Positions 22,942-33,663 are shown, numbered from the stretch's first letter. The stretch: DNA of 64,000 bases from Eurosta solidaginis (GCF_040869045.1 NW_027136916.1:620001-684000); one strand, 5' to 3'. The notes: generated by a model from the letters alone, not told the origin. Numbers and translations: made by a program.

Positions 22942-23640
22942 ATGAACGAGAAATTATCAGTGCCAGCAGTCACAAACATTGAACAATTGCAGCAACAACA
23001 ACAACAAACGCACGCGTACGCGACCATTGCCCATGCGGATTATCACTATGAATCAACGTTCACAGCACCAACAACAACAGCACTAACAGCAACAACAAAA
23101 ATATACAAACATGAGCAGAACAATGTTAATAATGAGAAAGCAAACGGAATTGATGGCGAATATGGGGAAGGCGGTCATAGTGAATTGGATGCAGGCGGTG
23201 GAAGCAACGACGCTAGAGGAGAATGTGTTGGAATTATGGACAGTAATGAATTGTATAGCTATGCATCGGTAGCTGGTTTAGGTAGTGATGATGGTGGTGG
23301 TGGTGGTGTTGGTGTTGGTGCAACTGGCGGCCCAACAGTGTTACCAATCGAAAATTATATGTCAAATGCTGCCACGGGCTCCACTTCCATTCCTGCGCAC
23401 GCACCACACAAACAAGCCACAACAATTCTAAAAATTAGTAGCAATGGCAGTGGTAGAAGCAGCATTAAAGGAAGCAACATGAATAGTCCACATAAGCAGC
23501 AATTGGGTGTGCCACACCGTGACAAATTTTGCGGTTGCTTTAGTTGTTGTGAGAGTGGTGGTGATGGTGCGGGTGCACAACCGCTGACTTTTTGGCCTGC
23601 ATTGTTTGCAAATTTGGGTATTTGTACGCTGCTGCTATTG
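22942..23640 (+). CDS. Two-pore-domain potassium channel (K2P), coding exon 1: cytosolic N-terminus and first half of TM1
   Basis: K2P subunits dimerise in the plasma membrane and carry background potassium current. This exon gives residues 1-233, starting at the first in-frame ATG (MNEKLSVPAVTN). Most of it is a low-complexity cytosolic tail with a (CAA)n glutamine stretch, a glycine/valine-rich run near residue 120, and a Cys-rich patch CGCFSCC just before the membrane. The last 17 residues (FWPALFANLGICTLLLL) are hydrophobic and start TM1. The donor at 23641 is GTGAGT, phase 0. Family identity comes from the later exons, which carry both pore loops. I do not know which fly K2P gene is the orthologue, so no symbol is given. 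Confidence 0.8.
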
Positions 23641-23723
23641 GTGAGTACACATTTCATGGCATTTTTATTTGCCATTGCGCCTCTATTATAGCGCTTTATC
23701 GATTCGCGAATTTTCCTCTGCAG

Positions 23724-23739
23724 GTGGAATACGTGCGTG
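23724..23739 (+). CDS. K2P channel, proposed 16-nt micro-exon (middle of TM1)
   Basis: Exon 1 ends in phase 0, but the next strong exon (26646) needs phase 1, so a piece of length 3n+1 is missing. A perfect acceptor (TTTTCCTCTGCAG) only 83 nt downstream of exon 1 opens a 16-nt exon, GTGGAATACGTGCGTG, followed by a GTGCTT donor. It adds VEYVR plus the first base of a Gly codon, so TM1 reads LLLLVEYVRGSFLCLTIE. This fits the K2P TM1 pattern (Y-x3-G-x-F-x4-E). The charged E and R are odd for a membrane helix and the donor is weak, so the exon is predicted, not proven. Reading on past 23739 would hit a stop at 23780. Confidence 0.5.
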
Positions 23740-24099
23740 GTGCTTACAAGATTTTCGGATGGGATTATGCGAATGTAGTTTAAACTTATACAAATCAATA
23801 GATCTTAATTTTGTTTATTCATTTATCATGGTTGTACTGTGAAACCGAAATAGAAGTAGAACGATTTAAGACTTCCCCTATGGTAATTACCTGCCTAGAA
23901 GAGACATTTTTTTGGCGGTTTCCAGATCGAATAGACTAAATAGTTTTTATGCAACTCTTAGTAGATTGCGTTAGGGTGAACTGGTTGGTAAATAAGTATC
24001 TTATGAAGTGGGTCTTCTGGAATGTTGAGATGGCTTCACGAAGCGAATCTAGGGTCAAGCAGATGTCCCACAAGCCTCCATTTAATAAAAACAAAATAT
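23740..24099. other. Intron sequence, nothing recognised
   Basis: This is the start of the large K2P intron that runs to 26645. No repeat family or open frame was recognised before the LTR-like segment at 24100. Confidence 0.4.
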
Positions 24100-24565
24100 T
24101 GTGACGAATATTAGCATCACTGTGATGTAAGTAAATAATCACAACAACAAAAAAGCAAGCAGCCACACTTATGTACATGTAAACATTAAAGCAAGCAGCC
24201 ACAGATATGTACAAGGCAACGAAGAATATTCCGTACAATTCACCAGCAGCTCAAAGCGAAGAGATTATTTCACACGCACATATGCAGTCAGCAGATAAGA
24301 TCGAAGAAGAAGAAGAAGGAGAAACAATCACACATTACGTTATCATTAGATAACAGCAGAAGTTGTTACTCACACATACACACGCATATCGCTAAATAAC
24401 CAAATATGAGATACAACTGTTCCAGAAGGCATGTTCCTGAAAAGTCTAGACATTAGGAGAAATATGAGAAAGAGGCAACAGAGAGTATGAAGGCAGCGCT
24501 AGCTGAGGAATAATGAATCAGTTTGATTTAAACACGCTTTAAGGCGACCAACAACAATCGTAAGG
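24100..24565 (+). mobile_element. Partial LTR (Ty3/gypsy-like) in a K2P intron
   Basis: It begins TGTGACGAATATTAGCA, like the solo LTR at 40159 (TGTGACGAATACTAACA). It continues with CA-rich sequence, a (GAA)n run at 24304-24319 and TGATTTAAACACGC. The expected terminal TTACA is missing, so the right end appears lost. A repeat word AAGCAAGCAGCCACA occurs twice (24157, 24190). Confidence 0.45.
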
Positions 24566-25099
24566 CGACGGAGCGAACTCCATTGGCATAGCCAGGGTAA
24601 TAAGCGTCGGTGATAGTGGGGATTTAAGGATAAGCTTGACTACCTTCCTGTAATGATAATTTTAGCAGTGGCGGCTTCTCATAGAGTAGTTGTGCGGTCG
24701 TTAGCTGTAACAAGAATGCGAGGAATCGATTACTTGGGGATCACTGGCTTGATACCACCGTTGGAGGAGTTAAATGCGGAGTTGCAACAGCAGAAACTTC
24801 GAAGGTCGATCAATGGACTGAGGGGAAGCGTACCTTAATGACACTAGGTAGCCCCTTTAGCTGTCGAACGGGTCTGCGGATAAAGTCAGGGTTGAGGGGA
24901 AACGGTCGCGTGTCCATAAGGTGGAAGGCCCTTCCCGCTTAGCTTGGGCACGGACGAGATAGCATGAAGGCTTGAACCGTTGCCCTCGAAAGCGAATGCT
25001 AACAGCAAACCTATTTATTTTACCCACGCTTCGAGTTGAGATATGAATTGCTTGATTTCGCACCTCAGCAAATTTTACCGTTTTGCGGTATTTTTGCTA
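24566..25099. other. Unassigned GC-richer intron segment
   Basis: Base composition is less AT-rich than the flanks, suggesting decayed mobile sequence. Short frames on both strands have no recognisable motifs. Confidence 0.3.
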
Positions 25100-25530
25100 T
25101 TGCTGCCCAACTGCGCGATGTTTGCGATGTCTACAGAGGAGGTTTCCCTTCGTTACAACCCCACATAGACTGAATGAGTCCAAAGTATTACAATCCCTTA
25201 AGTCGGCCGCTTTGCAGCCCCCAGTAGATGTATACTAGACCTTACGAGCGCAGAGCATGGACACATGCAGTTCCTTCCTGCAGCCTACGCTTCCTGCGTC
25301 CAGAACTAGGCGAAATTACTTCAGTCGCGACTCGCTTGGATCTCCCGAGGATTTATCCAAAGTAGAGCTCGGTATCATTCGGAGCTTTATCGTTGCTACT
25401 CAACGATTCTCTAAGTAGCTAGATCTAAGTCACCGTTATTTTTGGTGTATGTGGTATCACAACGGACCTTCATGTTGTCCAAGTGAGCTGTCCTTATCAG
25501 GGCAGCTACCACCTAACCTAACCTAAACTA
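25100..25530 (+). mobile_element. 3' fragment of an I/R1/LOA-like non-LTR element ending in (CCTAA)n
   Basis: Forward translation near 25330-25420 gives SLGSPEDLSKVELGIIRSF and then VATQRFS, the C-terminal tail seen in I-superfamily retrotransposons. It is followed by GTGGTATCACAACGGACC and the 3' terminus ACCTAACCTAACCTAAA. A related GTGGTATCACAACG tail lies at 52770. The CCTAA run is the element's own tail. Confidence 0.5.
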
Positions 25531-26165
25531 AGTGGGTTGCTATAATAATGTATAAATACTGCTCCCAATTCAGCATTGGGCTTGTGGCCCGCGTCATGAA
25601 AACCAATAGCAATGAAGAAAAATAAAAGAACCTAGGAGAAAATTGATCGTTACCTAAATGCCCCAATTCCTAAAGAGAGAGGTACTACTGCCTATATGGA
25701 CGATGTCTTCGTAAATAAAAACGCTGTCATCTCCGTCCTACAAAAATATGACGCACCAGGCAAATAAGTGAGTAGACGGTGGTTTTGGCTTCTCTCCTTT
25801 GACCTTCATTGCAACTTCAAAGAGCGAAGCCTCGGCTTGGTTCTCAACGATCATGAGTCCCAACAGTACCTAGTCTAATAAGATCCCACATAAATTGACT
25901 GCATGAGTATTGAGGAATGTTACATATCTCTACAGCCTCCGGAGGATAGCTGCTGCTTTCACATGTGTTCAAATCCGTTAAGCCAGTTCTAAAAATACTT
26001 TGCTTGATTGGAGCCAGCTCACCGAGCAACTTATTTTCTTTAACGATACACCAGCGCACATGGCTGAGTTTGTTCTTCTCGAAAATTTATTTGCCTAAAT
26101 TCAAAAAGTGGGCCTTGCTACGCTTTTCTTTCTCCAACCCATGCTCTTCTAATTTACTTTCTTTT
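25531..26165. other. Unassigned intron sequence
   Basis: Nothing recognisable was seen. An open frame on the minus strand (26059-25844) has no domain features. Confidence 0.3.
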
Positions 26166-26420
26166 CCTCTTCCTACAGCCACTCATACGCACATTCACAC
26201 TTCCGCTTCCACCCCACTTCCACATCCACTCCCGCTCCCACTCCCACTACCACTCCAACTCACTTTCCCACTCAAACTCACATTCCCACTCCTACTTCCA
26301 ATCCCTCAACTAGTCCCAATCCCACTCCTATTTCTTGTTCCTTGTCCACTCCTACTTTCACTCCTAACTCCCGCTCCCATTCCTACTCCCACTCTCACTC
26401 CCAATACTTTATAATAAAAC
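26166..26420. repeat. Pyrimidine-rich (CCCACT)n-like minisatellite
   Basis: Degenerate hexamers such as CCCACT, CCCGCT, CCAACT and CTCACA repeat across the whole segment. The corresponding open frame (25965-26414) is a by-product of the repeat. It lies about 230 bp upstream of the 26646 exon. Confidence 0.75.
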
Positions 26421-26645
26421 ACGTTTTTGGAATCACGCTCCTACTTCGCAGGCCAGCTCTTAAACCTCGTGTTATTGGGCTTCATGCATAAAAAGTGAAC
26501 TTAAAGCCGATTTTTTAGCTAAAATGTAGCTTCTTTGTTGTTGCTCACTTTTTATGCTTGGGACCCATTATAATACTTCTCAAATCAAATTACATTAAAA
26601 CTTTTTTCCAAAAACTAAATTTAGTTTTTCTTCTTCACTTCACAG

Positions 26646-27417
26646 GTTCATTTCTCTGCCTCACCATAGAAACATCCAGTGATGGAGGAAGCGCAGCGGG
26701 CGTTGTCAGTGATCCACATGCTTGGCCTTACGCGCAAAATGCATACATATCGACACAACAGCAACAACAACAACACAAAAACCAACCACATAAACTTACA
26801 CCGCAACCCAGTTTTACAAGCGTGCATCCATCAAAGTTATACAAATCCAATGAGCCGTTACTGGAAGAAACAAACACAGGAGGAGTGCATCAACTACAAG
26901 TAGCACAAGCTACTGATGAAGCCAAGCTAAAACCACACGCTAGAAATAGTGATTTCCATGTGAATACGCCCCAAATAAAGTGGCAAGCAGATGAGAGAAG
27001 ACTGAAATTTAATAGCACAGGAGAAGTAACGGAAGGTCGAGCAGCACCAGCCGATATAACAGTTGCTAAGCAATTTGGGTTGATGTCGAAACCGGAAACA
27101 GAAACATACATTGACAACAGACATGCCAGCAAGTTGTGGTCGTCAAACATAGAAACTCATTCACAGCAAGCAGCAATGGAAGCACAAGCCTATGGAGGAG
27201 CTGCTTTTGGTGCCATTGGCAATGACATTAACGTTGCTGATATTAATGCTAATACTGAAACGGGTGCCGGTATTGGTACGGGAGTGGGTGGCGAGGATGA
27301 TGATAATGCGGCTGCTTGTGCATGGGGTGGTGAAAATGTGGCGCTACAACGTACTGTGGAGGATATTTGGGATATAACGGTTTCATTGAACATACTCTAC
27401 AAGGAAAATTGGACAAA
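26646..27417 (+). CDS. K2P channel, coding exon 3: end of TM1 and long extracellular M1-P1 loop
   Basis: The exon follows TTCTTCACTTCACAG and starts in phase 1, completing a Gly. SFLCLTIE finishes TM1 at about residue 247. The following roughly 250 residues lie in the extracellular cap region, normally only about 50-70 residues in K2P channels. Here it is low complexity: a glutamine run near residue 275, Ala/Gly-rich stretches and an Asp/Glu patch. The end, DIWDITVSLNILYKENWTK, is more ordered and holds an N-glycosylation sequon (NWT). The donor AAA|GTGAGT at 27418 is phase 2 and matches the next exon. Confidence 0.85.
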
Positions 27418-27675
27418 GTGAGTTGTTAGCTTTAAAGGAGTATTTTTGCAGGGTGTACATGCTTATAGGGTCTTGTATGAAGAAAAATGCTCCGTGAAAA
27501 GAAAATAGAAAACTAAAGGGTGCGATTTTGTGAAATGCTTTTGATAAGATAAAAATATCTTTTGAAAAGGCCTTTACGCATAGAAGCATTTTTCCTTCTA
27601 CGGGCTATGGTGCTTAGAATATTCTTGCGGAAGACCTACCTCTTACGATAGGGCGATATAAGTCCACAGACCTAG
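27418..27675. other. Start of the 6.2-kb K2P intron, nothing recognised
   Basis: The intron runs 27418-33663 and contains several mobile elements, listed separately. Confidence 0.5.
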
Positions 27676-27795
27676 AACGTGCGACGTGGTTATCGTTCCT
27701 GAGATAATGTCTTAAAGTTGCTGATTTCCGGAACGTACCAGATTAATATTCGGCAAAGAACCCTCATCATCGATACTGCTCCCCAAAAAATTCAT
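27676..27795 (+). mobile_element. Diverged Jockey-type 3' end fragment
   Basis: CCTAGAACGTGCGACGTGG, TCGTTCCTGAGATAATG and CCGGAACGTACCAGA, then CGATACTGCTCCCCAAA, line up with the tail block at 29130-29290. It is the most degraded of the four copies. Confidence 0.4.
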
Positions 27796-27812
27796 TGAGT
27801 ATTTTAATCAGC

Positions 27813-28020
27813 GAAGAAGAAGAAGAAAAGAAGAATAATTTTATTAAAAATAATAAGAAAAAGAAAAAAGAGAAGAAGAAAAAGAAGAATAAGAAGAAAA
27901 TTAAATTAGAAGAAAATTTAATTGAATTAAGAAGAGGAGGAAAAGAAAGAAGAAGAGAGAGTTATATAGGAAGAAGAGTAATAAAAAGTATCCGAAGGTG
28001 AAGAATAAGAGAAAGAAATA
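27813..28020 (+). repeat. Polypurine (GAA/AAG)n tract
   Basis: Nearly 200 bases are almost all A and G on the + strand, mostly GAAGAA and AAGAAAAAG. The Lys/Glu-rich open frame is a repeat by-product. Long purine-pyrimidine mirror tracts can form triplexes. Confidence 0.8.
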
Positions 28021-28496
28021 GAAGACAAAGAACTTTGTAAATAAAGGAGATTCAAGCAAAGCTCAAACGGTTAGGTTAGCGCATGTACGTTTTTTCTAAG
28101 GGAGACAGCGGTTGACCAACATCTACTAGGATGTTGTTGCTGTTTTATCAGTGCTTCGCCCCATCAAATAGGTGCGACCAGTCATCAATGTCATCTAACG
28201 GGAGTCCAATGAAACTTGCTGTTTCAGCGGGGTGGACCATGTCATCTACTAGGATGTCGCAGTTTTATGTCAAGTAATCGACATACCCTGTGGCCTTTAT
28301 AAGCTCAGTCCAAAAGATAGGAAGCAGCCGGTTCGACTAGATGAAAGACAAAGCTTGTTTTGAATAATGCCAAGCTTGAGATAAACTAACTGTAATTGAG
28401 TTTTAATCTAGGTCATCTAAGGCATTTGCTAACAGCGTCTAGATAAATAATTCAAGTGCTATAAAATTGAAATGAATACATTCGTGATTTGGGACT
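28021..28496. other. Unassigned intron sequence
   Basis: A local duplication, CATCTACTAGGATGT, occurs at 28120 and 28243. No gene or family was recognised. Confidence 0.35.
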
Positions 28497-28860
28497 TATT
28501 TACTTACTAAATTGCCGCCTGACCGTTGAAACAGTCATGGCCGTCCAATAAGTTGTGCCAGTGGCTCCTTTGTTGAGTTATCTGGCGTCAATTGGTCACA
28601 CCAAGGGAATTTAAATCGTTTTAGACCTGGTCTTTTCAACAGATTGCGGACCGCCCTCTTCATCTGCTTCCATGGGCGGGTACCGATTTCATAGCCGCAG
28701 CATCATCTTCAATTCGGATAAAATGGCATAGCCAGCGTACATACTGTGTTTTAATACGCCAGACTATGTAGTTATCTGCGCAAAGCTCTATAGCTCATCA
28801 TTAAATCTTTTTCAGTACTTTTACTGGGAAGAGTTATTCTCAGTTTGATTTCAGGCCGAT
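28497..28860 (-). mobile_element. RTE-like non-LTR 3' fragment, antisense
   Basis: Read on the minus strand it has the family's C-terminal region (matching VENDLNSLGVTN and GHVMRM positions with many changes) and ends at ACTTACTAAA with the TAAG-type tail at 28500. It is strongly diverged from the 62613 copy, so it is an old insertion. Confidence 0.6.
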
Positions 28861-29059
28861 GATATCAGTATCATCCAACATACTTATCTGCAACTGCCGT
28901 CTTCTTCTTCTTCTTGTAACGATAAAGAACCCTAAGGTTTTGGGAACTGCTAGTGGTGTTGATGATATTTTCAAGGGCATCAAGTGGTTAATAATCAAAG
29001 CTTCCGCAACTCAATTGAAAACCTCCCTTACGCGAGGCGAATCCTGTTAGATATATGCA

Positions 29060-29310
29060 TGCATCATATACATATTTAGCAGGCGAGGCTCCTGGTATCT
29101 CCAAGTTCCTCATGAAACTAGGGTATGGGGAGCGGCATGGCCTAGCACGTTTAATGTGGTCATATTAAATCGTTCCCGAAATGGTCGGGCTGGTATGTTA
29201 ATGGTGGTTGTTACCAGAACGTACCGGATCTATAACCCGCGAAGAACCAACAATATCGATAACAATTTACAAAACCTTCGGGGAGTGTCCTCATTGCCAT
29301 AACAAAAACA
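29060..29310 (+). mobile_element. Jockey-type 3' end fragment
   Basis: Shared words with the 5415 copy include CATACATATTTAGCAGGCGA and CGGCATGGCCTAG, followed by TTAAATCGTTCCCGAAATGG and ACCGGATCTATAACCCG. It ends CCTTCGGGGAGTGTCCTCAT and an ACAAAAACAACA tail. Confidence 0.5.
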
Positions 29311-29858
29311 ACATAATCTTTTTTCGGATATTGATCTATGGCGTGTCTGAAAAAAAGCACCATTTAGTTACCGTCTAGGCATTTGCCGCTGTGCGGATAT
29401 TGAACACGATTAAATTCAGAATGCGTGGCTTAATAAAAAGGTATTTAGTATGTGCTAGTGAAGAACACCATCTATTAAGGCCTTGAAGTGATCTAGAGTG
29501 CACTGCATTTCGACCAAGACTTTACATTGTCTTACACATTTTGCTTGAGGTCGAATGAAGTTTGGAGCCACTTCGCAGTTGTCAAACAATTCTTCTTCTT
29601 CTTTTCTTGTCGTCTTAGTTCGTAATGACGTTCCAACGGATTGGAACCCCAAAAGAAAATATTTTTAGCTTAACATTACCGTGTGATGAAAAAAACACAC
29701 GCCCTTGAGGAGTGCACACCTTGCCTTCGGTTTGAAAAAAAGATAAAATTTTTTCGCAGCAGCTTTACCAAGTATACCAAAGTTGTTCAAACTTCTACAA
29801 TATCTTTCTACTTCAAGAAATAGAACCACAAAACTGGTTCCCTTTTTAATAATATTTG
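29311..29858. other. Unassigned intron sequence
   Basis: A 65-codon minus frame at 29652-29455 has no recognised domain. Nothing else was seen. Confidence 0.3.
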
Positions 29859-30170
29859 GCGGCCGTCGTGGTGTGATGGTATCGTGCTCTGCCTACCACA
29901 CCGATGATGCTGGGTTCACGCCCCGTGCAAAGCAACATCAAAATCTTAGTAACAAGTTTTTTCAACTAGAAGGCAATTTTTCTAAGCAGAGCCGCCCCTT
30001 GGCAGTATTTGGCAAGCACTCCGAGTGTATTTCTGCCATCAAAACCTCTCAGTGAAAACTTATTCGCTTTGCAAATGCCATTCGGAGTAGTCATAAAGCA
30101 AGTAGGTCCCGTCCCGCGAATTTATAGGAAAAAGAAACTCAGCCTAAAATCTCTTCGAAGGTTACACTTA
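29859..30170 (+). mobile_element. tRNA-derived SINE
   Basis: The head GGCCGTCGTGGTGTGATGGT contains an A-box-like sequence (TGGTGTGATGG at 29869) and a B-box (GGTTCACGCCC at 29913-29923), spaced as in a tRNA promoter. The body contains GCATTTGGCAAGC-type and CTCCGAGTGTATTTCTGCC words and ends near ATCTCTTCGAAGGTTACAC. I recognise this as a widespread tephritid SINE layout from memory. The tRNA-like head does not fold into a full cloverleaf, so it is not a tRNA gene. Confidence 0.65.
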
Positions 30171-30827
30171 CACTTAGAGCATTTATACTTACAGCTGTAC
30201 AGGTAAGAGGGATGTAGTTTACACCTCGCTTAGACGCCTACAATTATCTCAGCCTAAATACTTCTGGATTCACGAACGAATACTTTTCCCCATGATGATG
30301 GGGGATGGGAAGGAGCGAGAAGGGTTAAGAGAAGAGAAAAACAAAATACGGTTAAAATATGAGTAGGCACGAAGGAATTGTGGAACGAAAGGTGCTTAAT
30401 TCAAAGAAAAAGAAGACTTAGGAATACTTGGGAATACCGAAACGGAGAGAAAACGAAGGGGGAGATATTGAAAATTAAGAAAAATATAGGTGAAAGAGGA
30501 CACAAAAGTAAAGGAATTGAGTACATGGTAAAATCTAGAGGGATGGAAGCTTCGATGATGTGCAGTTGGCGTAAATGCTTGAAGGGATAGTAAGAAAATT
30601 AAAGATGCGTAGAGAGTAAGACAGAGATAACACACGTCAAATTATTTAATTATGGAAAATGGTAAATATGTACTTTGTTTACACCTAAAATGAGTGTTGC
30701 AAGGTACTCTCCTATAAGATACCTTAACTAAATATATTTGCATAAGACCGAAACCAAAAATTGCATTTATTGGGCATTTGAATTTAATTAAATTTGTTAC
30801 TTAGCAAATGTAATTCAATTAATTTCA
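30171..30827. other. Purine-rich intron spacer upstream of the piggyBac element
   Basis: 30290-30640 is G/A-rich on the + strand, with no recognisable coding or repeat structure. Confidence 0.35.
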
Positions 30828-30951
30828 TTAACCCTTTCACTACCGCCAGCTAGTACGCATTACAAATATATTTCTGAGTAATTGTAATTACTGTGAGGAG
30901 CACTTTAGTGAAAGCAAAAATTGTCTCCTTATATGGGCGTGGTCAGAATTT

Positions 30952-30973
30952 CATGTCCACCTGAGTGGACATG
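30952..30973. repeat. piggyBac sub-terminal palindrome, left
   Basis: CATGTCCAC (30952-30960) and GTGGACATG (30965-30973) are perfect inverted arms with a 4-nt spacer. It lies about 120 bp from the left end. Confidence 0.85.
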
Positions 30974-31126
30974 AGCAGTCAAGGTAGTCAGTTTAATGCA
31001 GTAAAGTCTATCAAATTTCGAACAGAGGAAAACAATTTAAATAATTTTACAACCAAATTCAGTTTTATTAGAGAAAAGGTAAATATGCCTTACAGTTTAT
31101 GAGTTTAACGGTTTATTTCAAGGAAA

Positions 31127-33094
31127 CTATTTTGAATGGTATTCATAAAAACAGTTGGAATTTCGACGAATGCAGAGGTGGGCATTGCATTTCGTGCAAT
31201 AAAAGTACGTTTTTTGTTTGCATCCTTCCATTTTACAACGAACTGCATTGCTCTGTGAAGAATCAAACTTTGGTAAATGGCCGCTTTAGCCATAACGCGT
31301 ATCAATCGGTGGTTGGTGGAAATACTTCAGTCTCTTAGGTACTGGTTCCTCGTCGTTGTCTAAGGTATTTGAAGATCGACGTCGTTTACTTGCATTTTGA
31401 GAACATTGAGGGTATGTGCATGATACTGTCAAAAGAGTATTTGCCAATCTTTTTCTGAAAGCAAGTAAATCCATTTGGTCCTTCTGGGGTATAGCATCTT
31501 CATCTGCGTCTGCTTTATATTCGAACCAACTCGCAACAATTGCTATATCGAAGAAATGCATGATCACTCGAAGGGTCCACTTCTTAGATTTGATAAAAAT
31601 ACGGTAGTACTACAACATTTGATCAAAAAGATCCACACCTCCCATACCATTATTATAGAGCTGCACAACTTCAGGTCTTTCAATATCAATAAATTGTTTT
31701 TCTTTTTTTATCGTAACGTTGCATCTTGTCCTTGACGCCGATTCCTACAAAGTTAGATGCTAAGTAAACACCTTTGTTGTCGAACCATTTTGTTACAACA
31801 ACTTTTCCATCGCGGCTTACAACTTGTTCTGCATATCCGCGACCTTTCTTTCGCATAACAGCATCCGTGGAGAGAGGTGGATTCTGGAAACGATTACCGC
31901 GAATTGTGTCAGCAGCAAAGATTTTCCTTTTCTCAAAAATTTCAAGTAAAGAATATGTGGTGAAGAAATTATCTGTATAAATTTTGTGACCAACAGAATC
32001 CTGGGGCACTCTTTTTAGAAGTTCCAACGTGATTGAGGCACCAAAACCAAGTTTGCTTATAACATTTACATCAATTTCAGTGGATGAACCCTGGTACGCA
32101 ATGAAATCATACGGCATACCACTTTTTCCACAAAGAATATAAAGCTTTATTCCCCATGGACAAGGCTTACCACGTATATACTGTTTTATTCCCAGGCGCC
32201 CTTTAAATGGAATAATCTGTTCATCAACACAAAGGATTTCCTCCAGCTCTTGCTCCAATAACCTTTTCCGAATAGAATCCATTATAGGTCTTACGCGATA
32301 TAATTTATCTTGGGTTTGTGGGGGTAGGCTAGTATCCACTAAATGCAAATGTGTTCGCAGCTCATAAAAACGAATACGTGTCATATTGTGAGCAAATAAT
32401 GGTAGTGCTGTACCTGTCTCCCAAAACATTGCTATGCGTGGAAACTTCAATATACCCATAATACAGTGTAAGGCAAAGAACTTCCGAATTTCTCCAGGAC
32501 TAGTTGGTCGAAAGTTTGATTCTTTCTGCACACCATAAAGATTAGTGAAGTTGGATGCATCTTCAAAAAATTGAGTCGGCAAGTATTTGTGGAAATACTC
32601 GTACTCACTTTTGACTCCTGTAGACAACTTAACAGGTGGGGAAAAATTAAAATCAGCAAATCGGTCATTACTCCGGGAGTGCCTCCATTGAATGTCACTT
32701 TTCTGAGTTATATTTGCCCAATCAAAACATTCATTTCCCGCTTCTGCTTCTGGTATACTTGCTTTTTAGTAGAAACTGAACGCAATACTCTCACGGAAAA
32801 ATACTCATTTTGTGGAACATTCTCTTCGCTCCTTATTGAGGATGGTGTTGAAAAAGATGTTTGTTGAGGACGTGCATCTGGTTGATTTTCGAATGCTGCA
32901 CTCAGATCTCGTTCCGTTTCACTTTCCTCACAACTCGTATCGACACTTTCCACCTCTTCATCTCCTTCATTACGTTTCCTAGTTAACGCTGCGGAATCAA
33001 TTTCGTCATTATCCGACTCATCGTCGAAATCTGAGAAATTATTTAGAAGGTCAAACATCTCGTTTTCTGTCAACATTTTGTGCCTAGCCATCAT
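31127..33094 (-). pseudogene. piggyBac transposase, disrupted
   Basis: Segments in order on the minus strand: an acidic N-terminus (33094-32708, starting MMARHKMLTENEMFDLL), the catalytic core (32690-31686), the third-Asp region and the C-terminal cysteine-rich domain (to 31127). The three catalytic Asp are visible in CVDEQIIPFKG, IYTDNFFTTY and GGVDLFDQM. The C-terminal domain retains the Cys pairs in CKMEGC, CTKC and LCIRRNSNC. Lesions are frameshifts near 32720 and in the A-run near 31700, and in-frame stops near 31607 and at 31286-31288. Length and order otherwise match a full transposase, so this is a recently active but inactivated copy. Confidence 0.93.
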
Positions 33095-33486
33095 AACGTT
33101 TTCCTACAAAGTATTATTATCTTCCCTTAACTCACAACTCTTGACTACTCATGTCCATTATAAAGGACATAAGGTTTTATGTTTCTAGAAAACTCACCTG
33201 TATTCCAATCTTTTTTCACTTACAACCGTTCAAAGAGAGAATTTCGAGCTAAAAAAATACCGTTGGCACAAATAAACATAAAAATTGTTTATTACAAATA
33301 ATTAAAGAACAAACGCACCAAATATAATATAACAACCTTCCTTCACAAAAGTCTGCATAATATTGACAAAATTTTAAAGCAATTACCGGGACACTGTTTT
33401 TATACTCAAAATAAACCGCTAGGCCTCTTTTCATAGAAAATGATGCTTAAGAGCTTCAAATTGAAAATAACAGTCGCTTCAAAGTC

Positions 33487-33506
33487 ATGTCCACTGTAGT
33501 GGACAT
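33487..33506. repeat. piggyBac sub-terminal palindrome, right
   Basis: ATGTCCACT and AGTGGACAT are perfect inverted arms with a 2-nt spacer, about 15 bp from the right end. A weaker copy (ATGTCC ... GGACAT) lies at 33151-33170. Confidence 0.85.
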
Positions 33507-33611
33507 CAGTATCGAAAGGGTTAAAATAAATTTTCTTCTTTCTAATACCTCCAACAATTACGCTGCCCTTAACTTACAATCTGAAATTTACTTCCTACTA
33601 TCACAATTCAT

Positions 33612-33655
33612 CTCCTACACACACACACATACACACACCCACACACATACCCACG
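33612..33655. repeat. (CA)n microsatellite before the K2P exon
   Basis: An imperfect CACACA/CATACA run ends only a few bases before the acceptor at 33661-33663. It takes the place of the usual polypyrimidine tract. Confidence 0.85.
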
Positions 33656-33663
33656 CACCATAG

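Larger units (their letters stand above)
30832..33520 (-). mobile_element. piggyBac-type DNA transposon, complete ends, dead transposase
   Basis: The element is flanked by TTAA on both sides (30828-30831 and 33521-33524), the specific target of piggyBac transposases. Its termini are inverted repeats starting CCCTTTC, agreeing at 11 of 14 positions. Total length is 2,689 bp. It sits in the K2P intron between the exons at 26646 and 33664, antisense to the gene. Sub-terminal palindromes built on CATGTCCAC are present near both ends. Confidence 0.93.

Noticed and set aside
22664..22942. 92-codon hydrophobic frame on the minus strand
   Set aside because: It is the complement of the A-rich K2P leader; poly(A) read backwards gives Phe-rich sequence.
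23600..23620. Alternative K2P exon 1 donor GTATTT in phase 1 that would join directly to 26646
   Set aside because: It would remove most of TM1 and is a poor donor next to the strong GTGAGT at 23641.
25505..25530. CCTAACCTAACCTAA resembles the ancestral insect telomere repeat TTAGG
   Set aside because: It sits exactly at the 3' end of a non-LTR fragment and is best explained as that element's tail; flies have lost TTAGG telomeres.
25965..26414. 149-codon Pro/Leu-rich frame upstream of a K2P exon
   Set aside because: It is a translation of a pyrimidine-rich hexamer repeat within an intron.
29859..29940. Possible tRNA gene from A-box and B-box sequences
   Set aside because: No full cloverleaf with acceptor stem is visible; the continuation is a SINE body.
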